64,000 nt of DNA from NCBI RefSeq assembly GCF_004101865.1, contig NZ_CP026118.1:2869001-2933000 (forward strand). The letters run 5' to 3'. The notes below the pieces were generated by a model. The model saw nothing but the letters and a program-made list of their open reading frames with translations. It was not told the DNA's origin and did no database searches. The stretch comes from Halobacillus litoralis. Its GTDB lineage: Bacteria > Bacillota > Bacilli > Bacillales > Halobacillaceae. Position 1 is the first letter of the stretch. Every line of letters begins with the position of its first letter. Positions 16,309 to 26,530 of the stretch are shown here, piece after piece. The position numbers were made by a program, and so were the translations under genes.

Positions 16309-18049
16309 GTTGGACCTTCTTCTTATTAGAGTCAAATTTAATGAACATGACACCGACCATTATAAACGCTACTAAGACGTTTGCGAATTGGTAGCGGAAA
16401 TCCTGCGCAGGTGTAGCCAGCAGCATGGTACCTGTATTAAGCAGTACAGGTAAAATGATGAGTAAAGCTTTCGCTCCGTTCCTTATTGTTAGTACAGTGC
16501 CGGCAAGAAGGATAATGGCTGTATAGAAAGCCGGGCGTAATAATGGTTCCAATAAATACGTTTTAATTTTTTCTAAATAACTATTAACAACCTTGTACAC
16601 ACCTGAATGCAGAGGATCTGTTTTCAGGTCGTAATCATTGTACAAATAAACATTGCGGGCATAGGTACTTGTGTAACCATCTTCAGGTTGATTGATCTGC
16701 CATATGATTGACGTCTGGTCTAAATATGCTTCTACGGCTAGACCGAAGTTATTAGAAACGACTGAGGCCCATGTTTTCAGATAATATCCAAAGTCATCAA
16801 AGATAACATCCTTATCATATTTTCCGGAAAATTTTATCGGATTTGTTATATAAGGATCATAATTTTCTTCCCATAATTCCAAAGGGAAAATATCGTCCAG
16901 ATAAGCCCTTTGCTCCTGGGTGAGATCCCCATCTTCTGAAATGATATGAGCGAACTGCTGAGTAGGAATACTCAATGCCTCATTCGGATCTGTACCGCGT
17001 ACTTCCATATAATTGAATAAAGGCCCTGTAATGAGGAAGTAGCAGGTGACGACGAATAATACTGTAACAAAAAGTCTCAAAAGATAAGCTCGATAAACAA
17101 TTAATAATAAGACGGCCATGACTGCGAATATCGGTAGTCCATTACTCCGCATTAAGGCTATCGCCAATGCATTGATCGCTAATATCATCAAGTGCCAAGG
17201 AGAGTGCAGCCATCGGCCATTGGTAGATACGATATTATAAATCAATATTGTGAAAAGGAAGATGAAGCCACTGAAGAATATGTCCTTCCATATCGCGATT
17301 GGGAAAATCCCGTTCAAAGGGTAAGCGGAAAATAGCAAAACACCGATCCATACCCATGTAGTGGACAGACCACTTTTTTCTAAGCGATAAGCCCCGTATC
17401 CCCCAAATAAAGCTAAAATGACGATCTGAGACAAAGCTACAATCGCAGGAGTCTTCCATATGGAAGTGAGAAGCATGATGTACCACGTGTACACTACAGG
17501 ATGCCAATTACTGAAATCATAGGTATGAATCTGCTCCCAATGCAGAAGTGAATCTGGTGTCATTGTACCTGGATAGTAAGCGATTAAGTAGATAAGCCAG
17601 CCAAGAATAGGGGGGATAGCATATACGAGGACCTTCCATTTCGAAACCTCATGCTCTCCCCCTGCTGCTGACATGTTGGATAAAAAGAAAATCAGCCATG
17701 AAACACAGAGGAACAATACAAGGAATGACCCTGCTAAAGTAAAGAGACCAAACAGAAAAGGAGGCTCTATAATAGGAGTAGAGGAATCCCTTAAGCTGAT
17801 CAGCAGAACGAATGAAAAAACTGCTGAAAAGCTGGATATTGATTTTCTTTTAATAAAACGGGTGAAATCCGCCTGGTTTTTGTTGATGGAAAATAACATA
17901 AAGAGACCCACAACGAAAAAAAATACGAAAGTGAAAGTGATGATGATCGGTGATGTTTCACTTATGCTTTGATAAAGGGAAATGAGTGCAACCGTACTCC
18001 ACAAACTGAAACCGAGACTGGAAAGTAAAAAAATCATAGTTCGGTTCAT
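16301..18049 (-). CDS. Polytopic membrane protein, likely GT-C-type glycosyltransferase (DUF6020-like)
   Basis: 582 residues with about 12 membrane helices and one large extracellular region (about residues 370-480, EVRGTDPNEALSIPTQQFAH, then DIFPLELWEENYDPY). An early loop has YYPGTMTPDSLLHWEQIH and NWHPVVYTWYIMLL; acidic residues in such first loops are characteristic of GT-C enzymes that use polyprenyl-phosphate sugars. Between a polyprenyl-sugar synthase (upstream) and flippase-like proteins (downstream), it is the natural candidate for the enzyme that transfers the sugar to a wall polymer outside the membrane. The assignment is from topology and context. Confidence 0.6.
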   Translation of the reverse strand: MNRTMIFLLSSLGFSLWSTVALISLYQSISETSPIIITFTFVFFFVVGLFMLFSINKNQADFTRFIKRKSISSFSAVFSFVLLISLRDSSTPIIEPPFLFGLFTLAGSFLVLFLCVSWLIFFLSNMSAAGGEHEVSKWKVLVYAIPPILGWLIYLIAYYPGTMTPDSLLHWEQIHTYDFSNWHPVVYTWYIMLLTSIWKTPAIVALSQIVILALFGGYGAYRLEKSGLSTTWVWIGVLLFSAYPLNGIFPIAIWKDIFFSGFIFLFTILIYNIVSTNGRWLHSPWHLMILAINALAIALMRSNGLPIFAVMAVLLLIVYRAYLLRLFVTVLFVVTCYFLITGPLFNYMEVRGTDPNEALSIPTQQFAHIISEDGDLTQEQRAYLDDIFPLELWEENYDPYITNPIKFSGKYDKDVIFDDFGYYLKTWASVVSNNFGLAVEAYLDQTSIIWQINQPEDGYTSTYARNVYLYNDYDLKTDPLHSGVYKVVNSYLEKIKTYLLEPLLRPAFYTAIILLAGTVLTIRNGAKALLIILPVLLNTGTMLLATPAQDFRYQFANVLVAFIMVGVMFIKFDSNKKKVQHE

Positions 18050-18984
18050 TTAAAATCGTCCTTCATATCTTGTTTGATTTTATTCAATTCCCATTCAAAC
18101 TGTTTCTTGAAGTTTGCAGCTACGGTATCTAGAATCAATCCACAGCCGAAAGATAACACGGATAGAATAACGAGCCCTACGGCAAGAATCGCTGAAGGAA
18201 CTTTTGTAATAAATCCAGTGTTTGCGAATTCCACAAGGACAGGGATTCCTGCTGCTAATCCCAATACCAATAGAATGATCGACCAGAAAGAGAAGAATAA
18301 CATCGGTTTATATTCTTTGAATAAAGTGAAGATTTTGTTCAACACTTTATAACCATCACTGAAGGTGTTGAGCTTGGATTCGCTTCCTTCAGGGCGGTCT
18401 TGATAGTCGATCGGAATTTCCTTGATAGAAAATCTTTTATCAAGCGTGTGGATCGTCATTTCTGTTTCAATCTCAAACCCTGGGCTCATCACTGGCATGG
18501 ATTTGACGAACAGCCGGTCAAATGCACGGTAGCCGGTCATGATGTCTTTTAAATCACTTTTATAAAGGAAGTTGATGAGTCCGCGGACGAGGTTATTCCC
18601 AAGGTTATGGAATTTTCTCTTATTCTCTTCTACATACGTCCCGTTGGATAACCGGTCCCCGATGACGATGTTCGCTTCCTGGCGTCTCAATGGCTCTAAC
18701 AATTGATGGACAAATTTGGCCGGGTAAGTACGGTCGCCATCAGCCATGACATAGTAATCCGCATCAATATCTCTGAACATTGAGCGTACAACGTGTCCTT
18801 TTCCCTGGCGCATTTCTTTTTTCACAATCGCCCCATGCTCGGCAGCGACTTCTGATGTACGATCTTTTGAATTATTGTCATAAACATAAATGTCTGCTTC
18901 TGGTAATTCTTTTCTGAAATCTTCTATAACTTCACCAATGGTTTGTTCCTCATTATAACAAGGTAAAAGAACAGCTATCCTCAC
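18046..18984 (-). CDS. GT2 polyprenyl-phosphate glycosyltransferase (DPM1/CsbB-like)
   Basis: 312 residues. The N-terminal GT-A domain shows IAVLLPCYNEEQTIGEVI, IYVYDNNSKDRTSEVA and ADYYVMADGDRTYPA (metal/nucleotide-sugar binding Asp residues), then DIMTGYRAFDRLFVKSMP and GFEIETEMTIH, as in DPM1 and bactoprenol glucosyltransferases. Two membrane helices follow (MLFFSFWSIILLVLGLAAG, ILAVGLVILSVLSFGCGLI). It would make a polyprenyl-phosphate-linked sugar. It leads the minus operon; the ATG at 18984 follows AAAGGAGAG. The next gene starts 4 bases before its stop. Confidence 0.88.
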   Translation of the reverse strand: MRIAVLLPCYNEEQTIGEVIEDFRKELPEADIYVYDNNSKDRTSEVAAEHGAIVKKEMRQGKGHVVRSMFRDIDADYYVMADGDRTYPAKFVHQLLEPLRRQEANIVIGDRLSNGTYVEENKRKFHNLGNNLVRGLINFLYKSDLKDIMTGYRAFDRLFVKSMPVMSPGFEIETEMTIHTLDKRFSIKEIPIDYQDRPEGSESKLNTFSDGYKVLNKIFTLFKEYKPMLFFSFWSIILLVLGLAAGIPVLVEFANTGFITKVPSAILAVGLVILSVLSFGCGLILDTVAANFKKQFEWELNKIKQDMKDDFK

Positions 18985-19188
18985 ATGAAGACTCTCCTTT
19001 AAATATAAGTTAAAAAAATACTACAACTTAAACAATATAGCAAATTTTGCTATAAAATTCTACATTTGCCTTCCTTATTATTAAAATATATCGCCTCTCT
19101 ATTCAGAAAAGGAATTGCAGTCTTTAAGGAAAGCGGTTACAATTTAGTTAGTGAATAGTGATTAGCTGGACGGAAATGTGGTGGAACA
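18985..19188. promoter_or_regulatory. Divergent promoter region GT2 / hutP with putative cre
   Basis: An AT-rich region between divergent genes. AGGAAAGCGGTTACA at 19127-19141 matches the cre consensus with one mismatch and lies about 50 bases before hutP. CcpA control of hut is known in B. subtilis, so this site is plausible. No clear -35/-10 pair could be chosen. Confidence 0.4.
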
Positions 19189-19626
19189 ATGACGCAAACG
19201 GTTAAAATCGGAAAACTTGCTATGCTTTTGGCATCACTCTCAGAAGAAGAGTTGCTTCCATTTGCTTCCTCCCTGGAAAAAGTGGAATATTGCCAGGGCA
19301 AAGCAGGTTCTATGGAAATACAGAAAGTGATCGCTGCCGTAGAAACAGCAGCAAAGCGGAATGAACTTATTTCAGAAGATGTCTACAGAGAAACCCACGC
19401 CTTATATCATGCGATTTTAGAATCCTTAGAGGGTGTGATGAGGGGGCAGTTAGGCGTTGGCGATATGATGAGGACGGTCGGACTCCGGTTCGCTGTCGTC
19501 CGCGGGGAACCTTATGATCGCCCTGGAGAAGGCGAGTGGATTGCCGTCGCTTTTTACGGGACGATCGGTGCACCGGTGAAAGGTTTGGAACACGAGACAT
19601 TTGGACTTGGTATTAATCATATATAA
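19189..19626 (+). CDS. hutP: HutP, histidine-dependent antiterminator
   Basis: 145 residues, close to the 148-151 of other HutP proteins. Diagnostic parts are [15 protein letters not shown], the central [20 protein letters not shown], and the C-terminus [28 protein letters not shown], which contains histidines that bind Mg and L-histidine. HutP is an RNA-binding hexamer that, with histidine and Mg, binds NAG triplets in the hut leader and prevents termination before hutH. The matching RNA target is visible at 19642-19695. It is the first gene of hutPHUIG. Confidence 0.95.
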   Translation: MTQTVKIGKLAMLLASLSEEELLPFASSLEKVEYCQGKAGSMEIQKVIAAVETAAKRNELISEDVYRETHALYHAILESLEGVMRGQLGVGDMMRTVGLRFAVVRGEPYDRPGEGEWIAVAFYGTIGAPVKGLEHETFGLGINHI

Positions 19627-19641
19627 AGTATAGGTGGCCTA

Positions 19642-19695
19642 TAGTCATGAGTTATGAGGAGGCGACAATGGTATTTCCCATGCCATTGTCGTCTC
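19642..19695 (+). promoter_or_regulatory. HutP-binding leader and attenuator terminator
   Basis: Three NAG triplets, TAG 19642-19644, GAG 19649-19651 and GAG 19656-19658, are separated by exactly 4 nt each, the HutP recognition spacing. They run directly into a stem (GAGGCGACAATGG at 19659-19671 with CCATTGTCGTCTC at 19683-19695) followed by TTTTTTT, a rho-independent terminator between hutP and hutH. HutP with histidine would melt it. Confidence 0.82.
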
Positions 19696-19744
19696 TTTTT
19701 TTAGAATATCCACCATGATCTTTTCATAAGAAAGGGGGATGTGG

Positions 19745-21286
19745 ATGATTGAATTGACGGGAAGTGACCTTACCATTGAGCAGATGAAAGCTATTTGTTT
19801 TGAACAGGAACCTGTCACATTGTCCGAACAGAGTCTTATTGACGTAAGGGCAAGCAGAGAGACAGTTGAAGAGATCGTGCAAAAAGGGCATACAGTTTAT
19901 GGCATTAACACAGGATTCGGCAAGTTGAGTGATGTAAGGGTAAGAAGTGAGGATGTCAATGACTTGCAGCATCATTTAATCCGTTCTCACGCCTGTGGAG
20001 TCGGCGAACCTTTTCCTGAAATCGTCAGCAGGGCGATGGTTGTTCTGCGCTTGAATGCTCTTATGAAGGGTCTTTCAGGGGTGCGGGAAGTGGTTGTGAA
20101 ACGCCTGAAGGATTTGATCAACCTGGGGATCCATCCGAGAATCCCATCACAGGGTTCATTGGGAGCATCGGGCGATTTGGCGCCATTGGCTCATTTAGCT
20201 CTTGTGTTGATGGGTGAGGGCAAGGTTTTTTACAAAGGGGATACTTACGAGACGAAAGAGGTGTATGAACAGCTTTCGATACCACCACTGCCTTTGAAAG
20301 CTAAAGAAGGGTTAGCGTTGATCAACGGGACTCAGGCGATGACGGCTGTAGGTGTGATCAATATGATCGAAGCAAAACAACTCGCATTGCAGTGTGATTG
20401 GATTTCCGCGATGACCCTTGAAGCGTTGGAAGGAATACGCGACGCTTTTCATCCGAGTATCCATGAAGCCCGGGGATATCCCGAACAAATGGAAGTGGCA
20501 GCACGCATCCGCCGCTTGATCCATGGAAGTCAGCTCGTTACGTATCAAGGGGAAAAAAGGGTGCAGGATGCCTATTCCCTCCGCTGTATTCCACAAGTAC
20601 ACGGAGCGACATGGCAGACACTCCACTATGTCAGGGAAAAGTTGACGATTGAAATGAATGCAGCTACAGATAACCCACTTATTTTAGAAGATGGAAAAGT
20701 GGTCGTGTCTGGCGGCAACTTCCACGGTCAGCCGATTGCCCTGGCTATGGATTTTTTGAAAATAGCGATGAGTGAATTAGCCAATATTTCAGAACGGAGG
20801 GTCGAACGGCTCGTCAATCCGCAGCTGAACGATTTCCCGGCTTTTCTAAGTGTGAATCCAGGGCTGCAATCCGGCTTGATGATCGTCCAATATGTCGCGG
20901 CTTCACTCGTTTCTGAAAATAAAACGCTCGCCCACCCGGCAAGCGTCGATTCGATTCCATCATCAGCCAACCAGGAAGATCATGTAAGTATGGGGACGAT
21001 TGGAGCGAGGCATGCTTCCAGCGTCATTGGAAACAGCTATAAGGTTTTGGCGATTGAACTGATTTGCAGCATGCAGGCATTAGAATTCCGAGGTGTGGAA
21101 CGTGCTTCCCCATTGGCGAGGCAATTATGGGAAGCCGCCAGGACCGTGGTGCCTGAAATCACCGAAGATCGGGTTTTTTCAACAGATATAGAAAATTTGG
21201 CCGCATGGTTGAAAGGTGATTTTTTTGATTGGAAGAAATGGAGTTCTGTTCACGAAGGAGGAAGTTCATATGTCGACAACGCGTAA
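19745..21286 (+). CDS. hutH: Histidine ammonia-lyase
   Basis: 513 residues with ATG 19745 chosen because AAAGGGGG is 6 bases upstream; an in-frame ATG at 19739 abuts the SD. The Ala141-Ser142-Gly143 triplet in [15 protein letters not shown] forms the MIO electrophile. Other family signatures are [44 protein letters not shown] and [18 protein letters not shown]. It deaminates L-histidine to urocanate, the first step of the pathway. It overlaps hutU by 17 bases. Confidence 0.96.
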   Translation: MIELTGSDLTIEQMKAICFEQEPVTLSEQSLIDVRASRETVEEIVQKGHTVYGINTGFGKLSDVRVRSEDVNDLQHHLIRSHACGVGEPFPEIVSRAMVVLRLNALMKGLSGVREVVVKRLKDLINLGIHPRIPSQGSLGASGDLAPLAHLALVLMGEGKVFYKGDTYETKEVYEQLSIPPLPLKAKEGLALINGTQAMTAVGVINMIEAKQLALQCDWISAMTLEALEGIRDAFHPSIHEARGYPEQMEVAARIRRLIHGSQLVTYQGEKRVQDAYSLRCIPQVHGATWQTLHYVREKLTIEMNAATDNPLILEDGKVVVSGGNFHGQPIALAMDFLKIAMSELANISERRVERLVNPQLNDFPAFLSVNPGLQSGLMIVQYVAASLVSENKTLAHPASVDSIPSSANQEDHVSMGTIGARHASSVIGNSYKVLAIELICSMQALEFRGVERASPLARQLWEAARTVVPEITEDRVFSTDIENLAAWLKGDFFDWKKWSSVHEGGSSYVDNA

Positions 21287-22934
21287 TGTGAAAGCGAAAA
21301 CTGGGATGGAGCTTGAATGCAAAGGATGGGAACAGGAAGCTGTTCTGCGCATGCTTTGCAACAACCTGGATCCATCCGTAGCGGAAAAACCTGAAGATCT
21401 GGTCGTTTATGGAGGAATTGGAAAAGCAGCTCGCAGCTGGGAGGCTTTTGATGCGCTTGTTTCAACATTGAAGCGGTTGGAAAAAGACGAAACAATGCTT
21501 GTCCAATCGGGAAAGCCTGTCGGTGTTTTCAAGACGCATGAGGCAGCGCCACGTGTGCTTTTATCCAATTCTGTCTTAGTTCCGAAGTGGGCGAACTGGC
21601 AGCATTTCCACGAACTGGACCGCAAAGGCTTGATGATGTATGGCCAGATGACTGCTGGAAGTTGGATTTATATCGGCTCCCAAGGGATTTTACAAGGAAC
21701 GTATGAAACTTTTGCATCTCTTGCTGACAAACATTTCGGTGGTTCGTTGCGAAGTACCATCACATTGACAGCTGGACTCGGCGGCATGGGTGGTGCTCAA
21801 CCATTAGCGATCACTATGAACGGAGGAGTCGCACTTGCCGCGGAAGTTGATAAGGAGAAAATCAAGAAACGCATCGATTCCGGCTATTGTGACCGGATGA
21901 CCACCTCGATTGATGAAGCGTTATTATGGGCGACAGAAGCGAAGAACAAAGGAGAAGCGTTATCCATCGGTTTACTGGGGAATGCGGCTGAAATTCACGA
22001 GCAATTATTGCAAAGAGGAATAGACATCGATATTGTCACAGACCAAACTTCCGCGCATGACCCATTGAACGGATATATTCCAACAGGATACTCATTGGAA
22101 GAAGCGGAAAAGTTGAGAGTAGAGAACCCTGACCGCTATGTTGAAATCGCATCACAGTCGATGGCTGCCCACGTAGAATCCATGCTCGGCTTTCAAAAGA
22201 ATGGGGCGGTTGTTTTTGATTATGGGAACAACATCCGTCAAGTCGCTTATGACGAAGGTGTGAAGCATGCCTTTGATTTTCCCGGATTCGTTCCTGCCTA
22301 TATAAGACCGCTTTTTTGTGAAGGAAAAGGACCTTTCCGCTGGGTCGCCTTGTCAGGAGATGCGGAAGATATCTATCGGACGGATGAATTGATCAAAGAA
22401 CTTTTTCCAGACAACGACAAGCTCTTGCGCTGGATTGATATGGCACAGGATAAGGTGCAATTCCAAGGGCTTCCATCGAGGATTTGCTGGCTCGGTTATG
22501 GGGAGCGGGTGAAGATGGGGCATGCGATCAATGAGCTTGTGAGAAAAGGAGAGTTGAGCGCACCCGTCGTCATCGGCCGGGATCATTTGGATTGTGGATC
22601 TGTCGCCTCCCCGAACAGGGAAACAGAAGCGATGAAGGATGGAAGTGATGCGGTAGGGGATTGGGCTGTGCTGAATGCTTTGATTAACACGGCTGCCGGT
22701 GGCTCCTGGATTTCTTTCCATCACGGAGGCGGTGTCGGTATGGGGTATTCTCTGCATGCCGGTATGGTTGCGGTTGCTGATGGTACCAAGCTTGCCGAAG
22801 AACGGTTGGAACGCGTATTGACCACGGACCCTGGGATGGGGATTTTACGCCACGCGGACGCCGGCTATGAAAAGGCTGAAGAACAAGCAGAGCTGCACAA
22901 TATCGATATCCCGATGGGAAGGAGGCATCCATAA
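21270..22934 (+). CDS. hutU: Urocanate hydratase
   Basis: 554 residues, standard for the family. The start at ATG 21270 ([12 protein letters not shown]) follows GAAGGAGGAAGTTC. Diagnostic stretches are [34 protein letters not shown] (NAD-binding), [14 protein letters not shown] and ARDHLD-like [17 protein letters not shown] with the active-site Cys, plus [13 protein letters not shown]. It converts urocanate to imidazolone propionate using a tightly bound NAD. Its stop overlaps the hutI start (TAATG). Confidence 0.96.
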   Translation: MSTTRNVKAKTGMELECKGWEQEAVLRMLCNNLDPSVAEKPEDLVVYGGIGKAARSWEAFDALVSTLKRLEKDETMLVQSGKPVGVFKTHEAAPRVLLSNSVLVPKWANWQHFHELDRKGLMMYGQMTAGSWIYIGSQGILQGTYETFASLADKHFGGSLRSTITLTAGLGGMGGAQPLAITMNGGVALAAEVDKEKIKKRIDSGYCDRMTTSIDEALLWATEAKNKGEALSIGLLGNAAEIHEQLLQRGIDIDIVTDQTSAHDPLNGYIPTGYSLEEAEKLRVENPDRYVEIASQSMAAHVESMLGFQKNGAVVFDYGNNIRQVAYDEGVKHAFDFPGFVPAYIRPLFCEGKGPFRWVALSGDAEDIYRTDELIKELFPDNDKLLRWIDMAQDKVQFQGLPSRICWLGYGERVKMGHAINELVRKGELSAPVVIGRDHLDCGSVASPNRETEAMKDGSDAVGDWAVLNALINTAAGGSWISFHHGGGVGMGYSLHAGMVAVADGTKLAEERLERVLTTDPGMGILRHADAGYEKAEEQAELHNIDIPMGRRHP

Positions 22935-24217
22935 TGAGCTATGATACGCTTTTATACAATATTGGCGAGTTGATTTTACCTGCTCCCGGACCGTTGAAGG
23001 GGGAAGGTATGAAGCAGTTGAAAATCAAAGAGAATGCTGCCGTCGCAGTCAAGGACGGAAAAGTCGCCTGGATCGGTTCTCATGAAGAAAGCATACAGCA
23101 GCAAGCAGAAACAAAGGTCGATGCTGGAGGCAAAGTCGTGTCCCCAGGCTTGGTCGACCCGCACACACATCTTGTTTTTGGCGGTTCGCGTGAGAATGAG
23201 CTCGCATTGAAGCAAGCAGGTGTGCCTTACTTAGAAATTTTGAAAAAAGGAGGAGGCATCCTTTCGACTGTTCAGGCTACAAGGGAAGAGTCGGAAGATG
23301 AACTTTTTGAAAAAGCCGGCCGGACACTGCAACGGATGGCTGCGTATGGGGTGACGACACTTGAAGCAAAAAGCGGATATGGCTTAGACCGCGAAAATGA
23401 GCTTAAACAGCTGAGAGTCGTCCAGCGTTTGCGTGATCAAGGGTCTCTCGATATTGTTTCGACGTTCCTCGGACCACACGCCATCCCGCCAGAATATAAA
23501 CAGGATCCGGATGGTTTCCTTGACGAGATGGTGAAGCTGCTCGCTGAAATCCGTTCAGAAAATCTTGCTGAATATACCGATATCTTTTGTGAAACAGGTG
23601 TATTCACGGTTGAACAATCGCGGCGGTTCATGAAAGCATCACAGGAGCTGGGATTCCGAACGAAAATCCATGCTGATGAGATCGATTCGCTTGGGGGAAC
23701 CGAACTTGCGGTAGACATGGGGGCAGCTTCTGCTGATCATTTGGTCGCTGCTTCTGACGAAGGGATCTCCAAGCTGGCAGAAGGACAGACGGTTGCGGTG
23801 CTGCTGCCGGGGACCACCTTTTACTTAGGGAAAAATGAATATGCGAAAGCAAGGAAAATGATTGATCAGGGAGCGGCGGTCACGTTGGCTACCGACTTCA
23901 ACCCGGGCAGCTGTGTCACAGACAATCTGCAAATGATCATGTCTCTAGCTGCCTTGAAAATGAAAATGACACCTGAGGAGATATGGAACGCGGTGACGGT
24001 GAATGCCGCCCATGCAATCGGAAAAAGCGACAAGGCAGGAACACTTGAAATCGGGTCCGCAGCCGATCTCGTCCTGTGGGATGTACCGAACTATCAATAC
24101 ATTCCGTATCATTACGGCGTCAATCATGCACTAGCAGTGTGGAAGCATGGCCGGAAAATTTGGGGAAGGAGGGACGCTGATGTCTTTTCGGTACCTCAAC
24201 CCGAAAGAGAATACTAA
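22934..24217 (+). CDS. hutI: Imidazolonepropionase
   Basis: 427 residues, an amidohydrolase. The metal-binding [15 protein letters not shown] (residues about 74-88), the [14 protein letters not shown] strand with its His, [11 protein letters not shown], and the ATDFNPGSC signature with its catalytic Asp are present. It hydrolyses imidazolone-5-propionate to N-formimidoyl-L-glutamate. ATG at 22934 overlaps the hutU stop by one base; the 3' end overlaps hutG by 38 bases. Confidence 0.95.
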   Translation: MSYDTLLYNIGELILPAPGPLKGEGMKQLKIKENAAVAVKDGKVAWIGSHEESIQQQAETKVDAGGKVVSPGLVDPHTHLVFGGSRENELALKQAGVPYLEILKKGGGILSTVQATREESEDELFEKAGRTLQRMAAYGVTTLEAKSGYGLDRENELKQLRVVQRLRDQGSLDIVSTFLGPHAIPPEYKQDPDGFLDEMVKLLAEIRSENLAEYTDIFCETGVFTVEQSRRFMKASQELGFRTKIHADEIDSLGGTELAVDMGAASADHLVAASDEGISKLAEGQTVAVLLPGTTFYLGKNEYAKARKMIDQGAAVTLATDFNPGSCVTDNLQMIMSLAALKMKMTPEEIWNAVTVNAAHAIGKSDKAGTLEIGSAADLVLWDVPNYQYIPYHYGVNHALAVWKHGRKIWGRRDADVFSVPQPEREY

Positions 24218-25118
24218 ATTCAAAGACCGGCACACAATCAAAGTGGAGGACCGAAAGCAATGGTACGAAAAAGGAAAGAAAGCCGATGTGGGTATCATCG
24301 GTCTCCCTTTTTCCAAAACATCGATTTCCTATTCGACCGCTTCTGAAGCCCCTTCGACTATTCGCAATGCCCTTGGATCATACACGACCTATTCAGGGGA
24401 GAAGGATGAAGATTACAGTAATGTAACGATGTTGGATTATGGAGATGTGCCCATCCATCCGACGGATACAGAGGAAACACTGAAACGGCTCCAGGTCAGT
24501 GTGATGGAAATGCTTGAAACAGAAGCCTGCGAAAAGTCGATCATCCTGGGTGGTGATCATGGCATCAGCTTCCCTTCCATTTCCGCGTTTCAACAAAAGT
24601 ATGGCCGAGTTGGTGTCATACAGTGGGATGCCCATCATGATTTGAGGAATTTGGAAGATGGGGGCAGAACGAATGGGACCCCTTTCCGCAGCTTGCTTGA
24701 GGCGGGTGTGATAAAAGGAGAGAATTTAGTCCAGGTGGGCATCAGGGACTTCTCAAATGCCAAAGCCTATGCCGAATATGCCAAAGAGCATGGGGTTCAT
24801 GTCCACACGATGCAGGATGTAGAGGAGAAAGGGATTCGATCGATAGTATCTGAAGAGATAGCGAGATTGAAAGAATCAGTAGATATGATTTATCTTTCTG
24901 TTGATATGGACGCCGTCGACCAAGCTTTCGCCCCCGGCTGTCCAGCGATCGGGCCAGGAGGGTTAACTGCTGGAGAATTGCTGACGAGCGTTGCGCTTGC
25001 GGCAAAAGAACCCCTTGTCAAAGCGATGGATATCGTTGAAGTGGATCCAGGCAAAGACGTCAGGGATATGACCAGCCGCCTCGCCGCCCACGTCATGCTC
25101 AGGTTTATGTATACGTAA
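24180..25118 (+). CDS. hutG: Formimidoylglutamase (arginase family)
   Basis: 312 residues from ATG 24180 ([14 protein letters not shown]) after GGAAGGAGGGACGCTG. The arginase/agmatinase manganese motifs are visible: [21 protein letters not shown] and [16 protein letters not shown], plus the ending [19 protein letters not shown]. It cleaves formimidoyl-glutamate to glutamate and formamide, completing the pathway. It is the last hut gene here; no histidine permease (hutM) follows. Transcription probably stops at the hairpin 25131-25173. Confidence 0.94.
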   Translation: MSFRYLNPKENTKFKDRHTIKVEDRKQWYEKGKKADVGIIGLPFSKTSISYSTASEAPSTIRNALGSYTTYSGEKDEDYSNVTMLDYGDVPIHPTDTEETLKRLQVSVMEMLETEACEKSIILGGDHGISFPSISAFQQKYGRVGVIQWDAHHDLRNLEDGGRTNGTPFRSLLEAGVIKGENLVQVGIRDFSNAKAYAEYAKEHGVHVHTMQDVEEKGIRSIVSEEIARLKESVDMIYLSVDMDAVDQAFAPGCPAIGPGGLTAGELLTSVALAAKEPLVKAMDIVEVDPGKDVRDMTSRLAAHVMLRFMYT

Positions 25119-25130
25119 TATGGAAATTAA

Positions 25131-25173
25131 ACCCACCTCAGGTCATCCAAATATTGGATGACCTGAGGTGGGT
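25131..25173. terminator. REP-like hairpin terminator (copy after hutG)
   Basis: A perfect 20-bp stem with a 3-nt loop: the left arm contains CCACCTCAGGTCATCCAA, the right arm TTGGATGACCTGAGGTGG, followed by TGTTTTTGG. The core CCTCAGGTCATCCA is shared with the copies at 28511, 29980, 46935 and 47607 and, with a compensated G-to-A change, at 29021, 31581 and 35971. Confidence 0.9.
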
Positions 25174-25271
25174 GTTTTTGGAAATAGATAGGCAGGGATG
25201 AGGGAATATGGTAAAGTGTTTTTAAGTAATGTTCGTTTAGCTTGTAAGATAGGAGATTGAGTAAATAAGCG

Positions 25272-25682
25272 ATGAAAGAAATTATTATATTATTAGCTGA
25301 TGTAGTTAACGTTTGGCATGATGTCATCCAGAAGTTCTCCCGGATGATGGGGTGGGACTTTTCTGATAAGGATCTGCATTTTTGGGTGATTGGGATCCTG
25401 GGATTCGGCGGTCTTATTTTCGTGGATATTTTATTTCATGCCTTAGCGAGAATGAGCATTACAGCCATATCGTTCCTGTTCACATTTGCCATGGTGCTCG
25501 TTTTTGTGTTTGCGGTGGAAATTCAGCAAAAAATCACCGGCAGCGGCAACATGGAATTCGGAGATGCCCTCGCGAGTATACTCGGGTTTTTCTTATTTTG
25601 CGGCATTTACTTTGTTTTCCGGCTTATCGGTAAAGGCATTAAATTATATAGACAGAAAAATGAAGATGAAACCGCCGCTTAA
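25272..25682 (+). CDS. Membrane protein of unknown function
   Basis: 136 residues with three hydrophobic helices (about 41-60 FWVIGILGFGGLIFVDILFH, 65-85 TAISFLFTFAMVLVFVFAVE and 100-120 LASILGFFLFCGIYFVFRL) and a charged C-terminal tail. I do not recognise the family. The start has a modest SD (TAGGAGATTGAG). It is a single gene flanked by a REP-like terminator and its own terminator, followed by repeat element C. Confidence 0.7.
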   Translation: MKEIIILLADVVNVWHDVIQKFSRMMGWDFSDKDLHFWVIGILGFGGLIFVDILFHALARMSITAISFLFTFAMVLVFVFAVEIQQKITGSGNMEFGDALASILGFFLFCGIYFVFRLIGKGIKLYRQKNEDETAA

Positions 25683-25692
25683 GTGGCGGTTT
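25669..25692 (+). terminator. Rho-independent terminator
   Basis: AACCGCCGCTT and AAGTGGCGGTT pair (one G-U) across the stop codon of the membrane-protein gene and are followed by TTGTTG. The last codons of the gene lie in the stem. Confidence 0.7.
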
Positions 25693-25732
25693 TGTTGTGT
25701 GAAAAACGATTTGATCAAACGTCCGTTTAAAT

Positions 25733-26480
25733 TAGGCTTTGTTAAGGTTGTTGATTTTTCATATGAGAGTTATTCATTTATGTGGCAGGATTGCGTAAGA
25801 CTCGATTCCGAGATGTTATGGAGTTTTTAGGGGCTGCAGGAAACGGATCGCTTTCCGTGGGGCGCGCGCTGAGCCTCCTCAGGCTTCGCCTTTCGGGGTC
25901 TCACCTGTCACGCTAATCCCACAGGAGTCTCACCGTTTCCCTCCGCCCCTTAGCCATATCAAGCATCTCGAAATCGAATTGTATGCTATCCGACTGTTTA
26001 ATGAAAAAAGAGGTGAGAAAACCTTCTGTAGAGTCTTTTCATTATAGATCCCTGTGCTGTTCTTCCGGCAGTTTCGACATACTTATTGATGTAATGGGGG
26101 ATGGGAAGCGAGTAGCTTGAAAAAGTAGGGTGTTTCCCTTTATTTAGGAGTTTTTTTCAGTGACCTCAAGTATGTTAATGAAAATCACTCTTTTTAGATA
26201 TGCCTCGTTGCTTCCACGAGGAGCGTTCGGTGGTGACGCCTGCGGGAACAGCGCGAGCCGAAGATCCACTTGGTCAAGTGATCTTCTTGACCAAGTTAGC
26301 TGAGGCCGTGCCCGCGGCAAGCATCCACCGACAAGCGATGCGTGAGAAGCAACAACAAACTGTTAACAGTTCTTCTAGATGGAAAAGGGTTTTTCAGTGG
26401 CCTCAGTAGCTTCCAAGACCCCATTCGCACTTCCAGATATTTCGAAACTGAGTCATATTCAAAAGGGAGCTTATATCAAA
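25733..26480. repeat. Composite intergenic repeat element C
   Basis: Starts with TTAGGCTTTGTTAAGG. Its first 210 bases are nearly the reverse complement of the right part of element B. It then carries CGAATTGTATGCTATCCG (inverted relative to 10530), a truncated GGGGGATGGGAAGC block (26097) and a block at 26200-26365 (TTGCTTCCACGAGGAGCGTT to AAGCATCCACCGACAAGCGA) that is found twice, inverted, at 51474-51661 and 51760-51944. Its right end matches the left end of element B inverted but lacks the final TTTAACAGAGCC, so it is truncated there. No gene is supported. Confidence 0.75.
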
Positions 26481-26498
26481 AAATCCACACTGAAAAGC

Positions 26499-26519
26499 CC
26501 TTCTCTTTTTTAGAGAAGG
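26499..26519 (-). terminator. Possible terminator of the LCP gene
   Basis: CCTTCTCT and AGAGAAGG pair with a 5-nt loop just downstream of the LCP gene stop. On the minus strand the hairpin is followed only by GGCTTTTC, so termination would be modest. Confidence 0.45.
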
Positions 26520-26530
26520 ACTGAAAACAG

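Noticed and set aside
26200..26524. Overlapping ORFs (69 and 60 codons) in repeat C
   Set aside because: They lie in the 26200-26365 block that recurs at 51474 and 51760 with other frames; no SD, so repeat translation.
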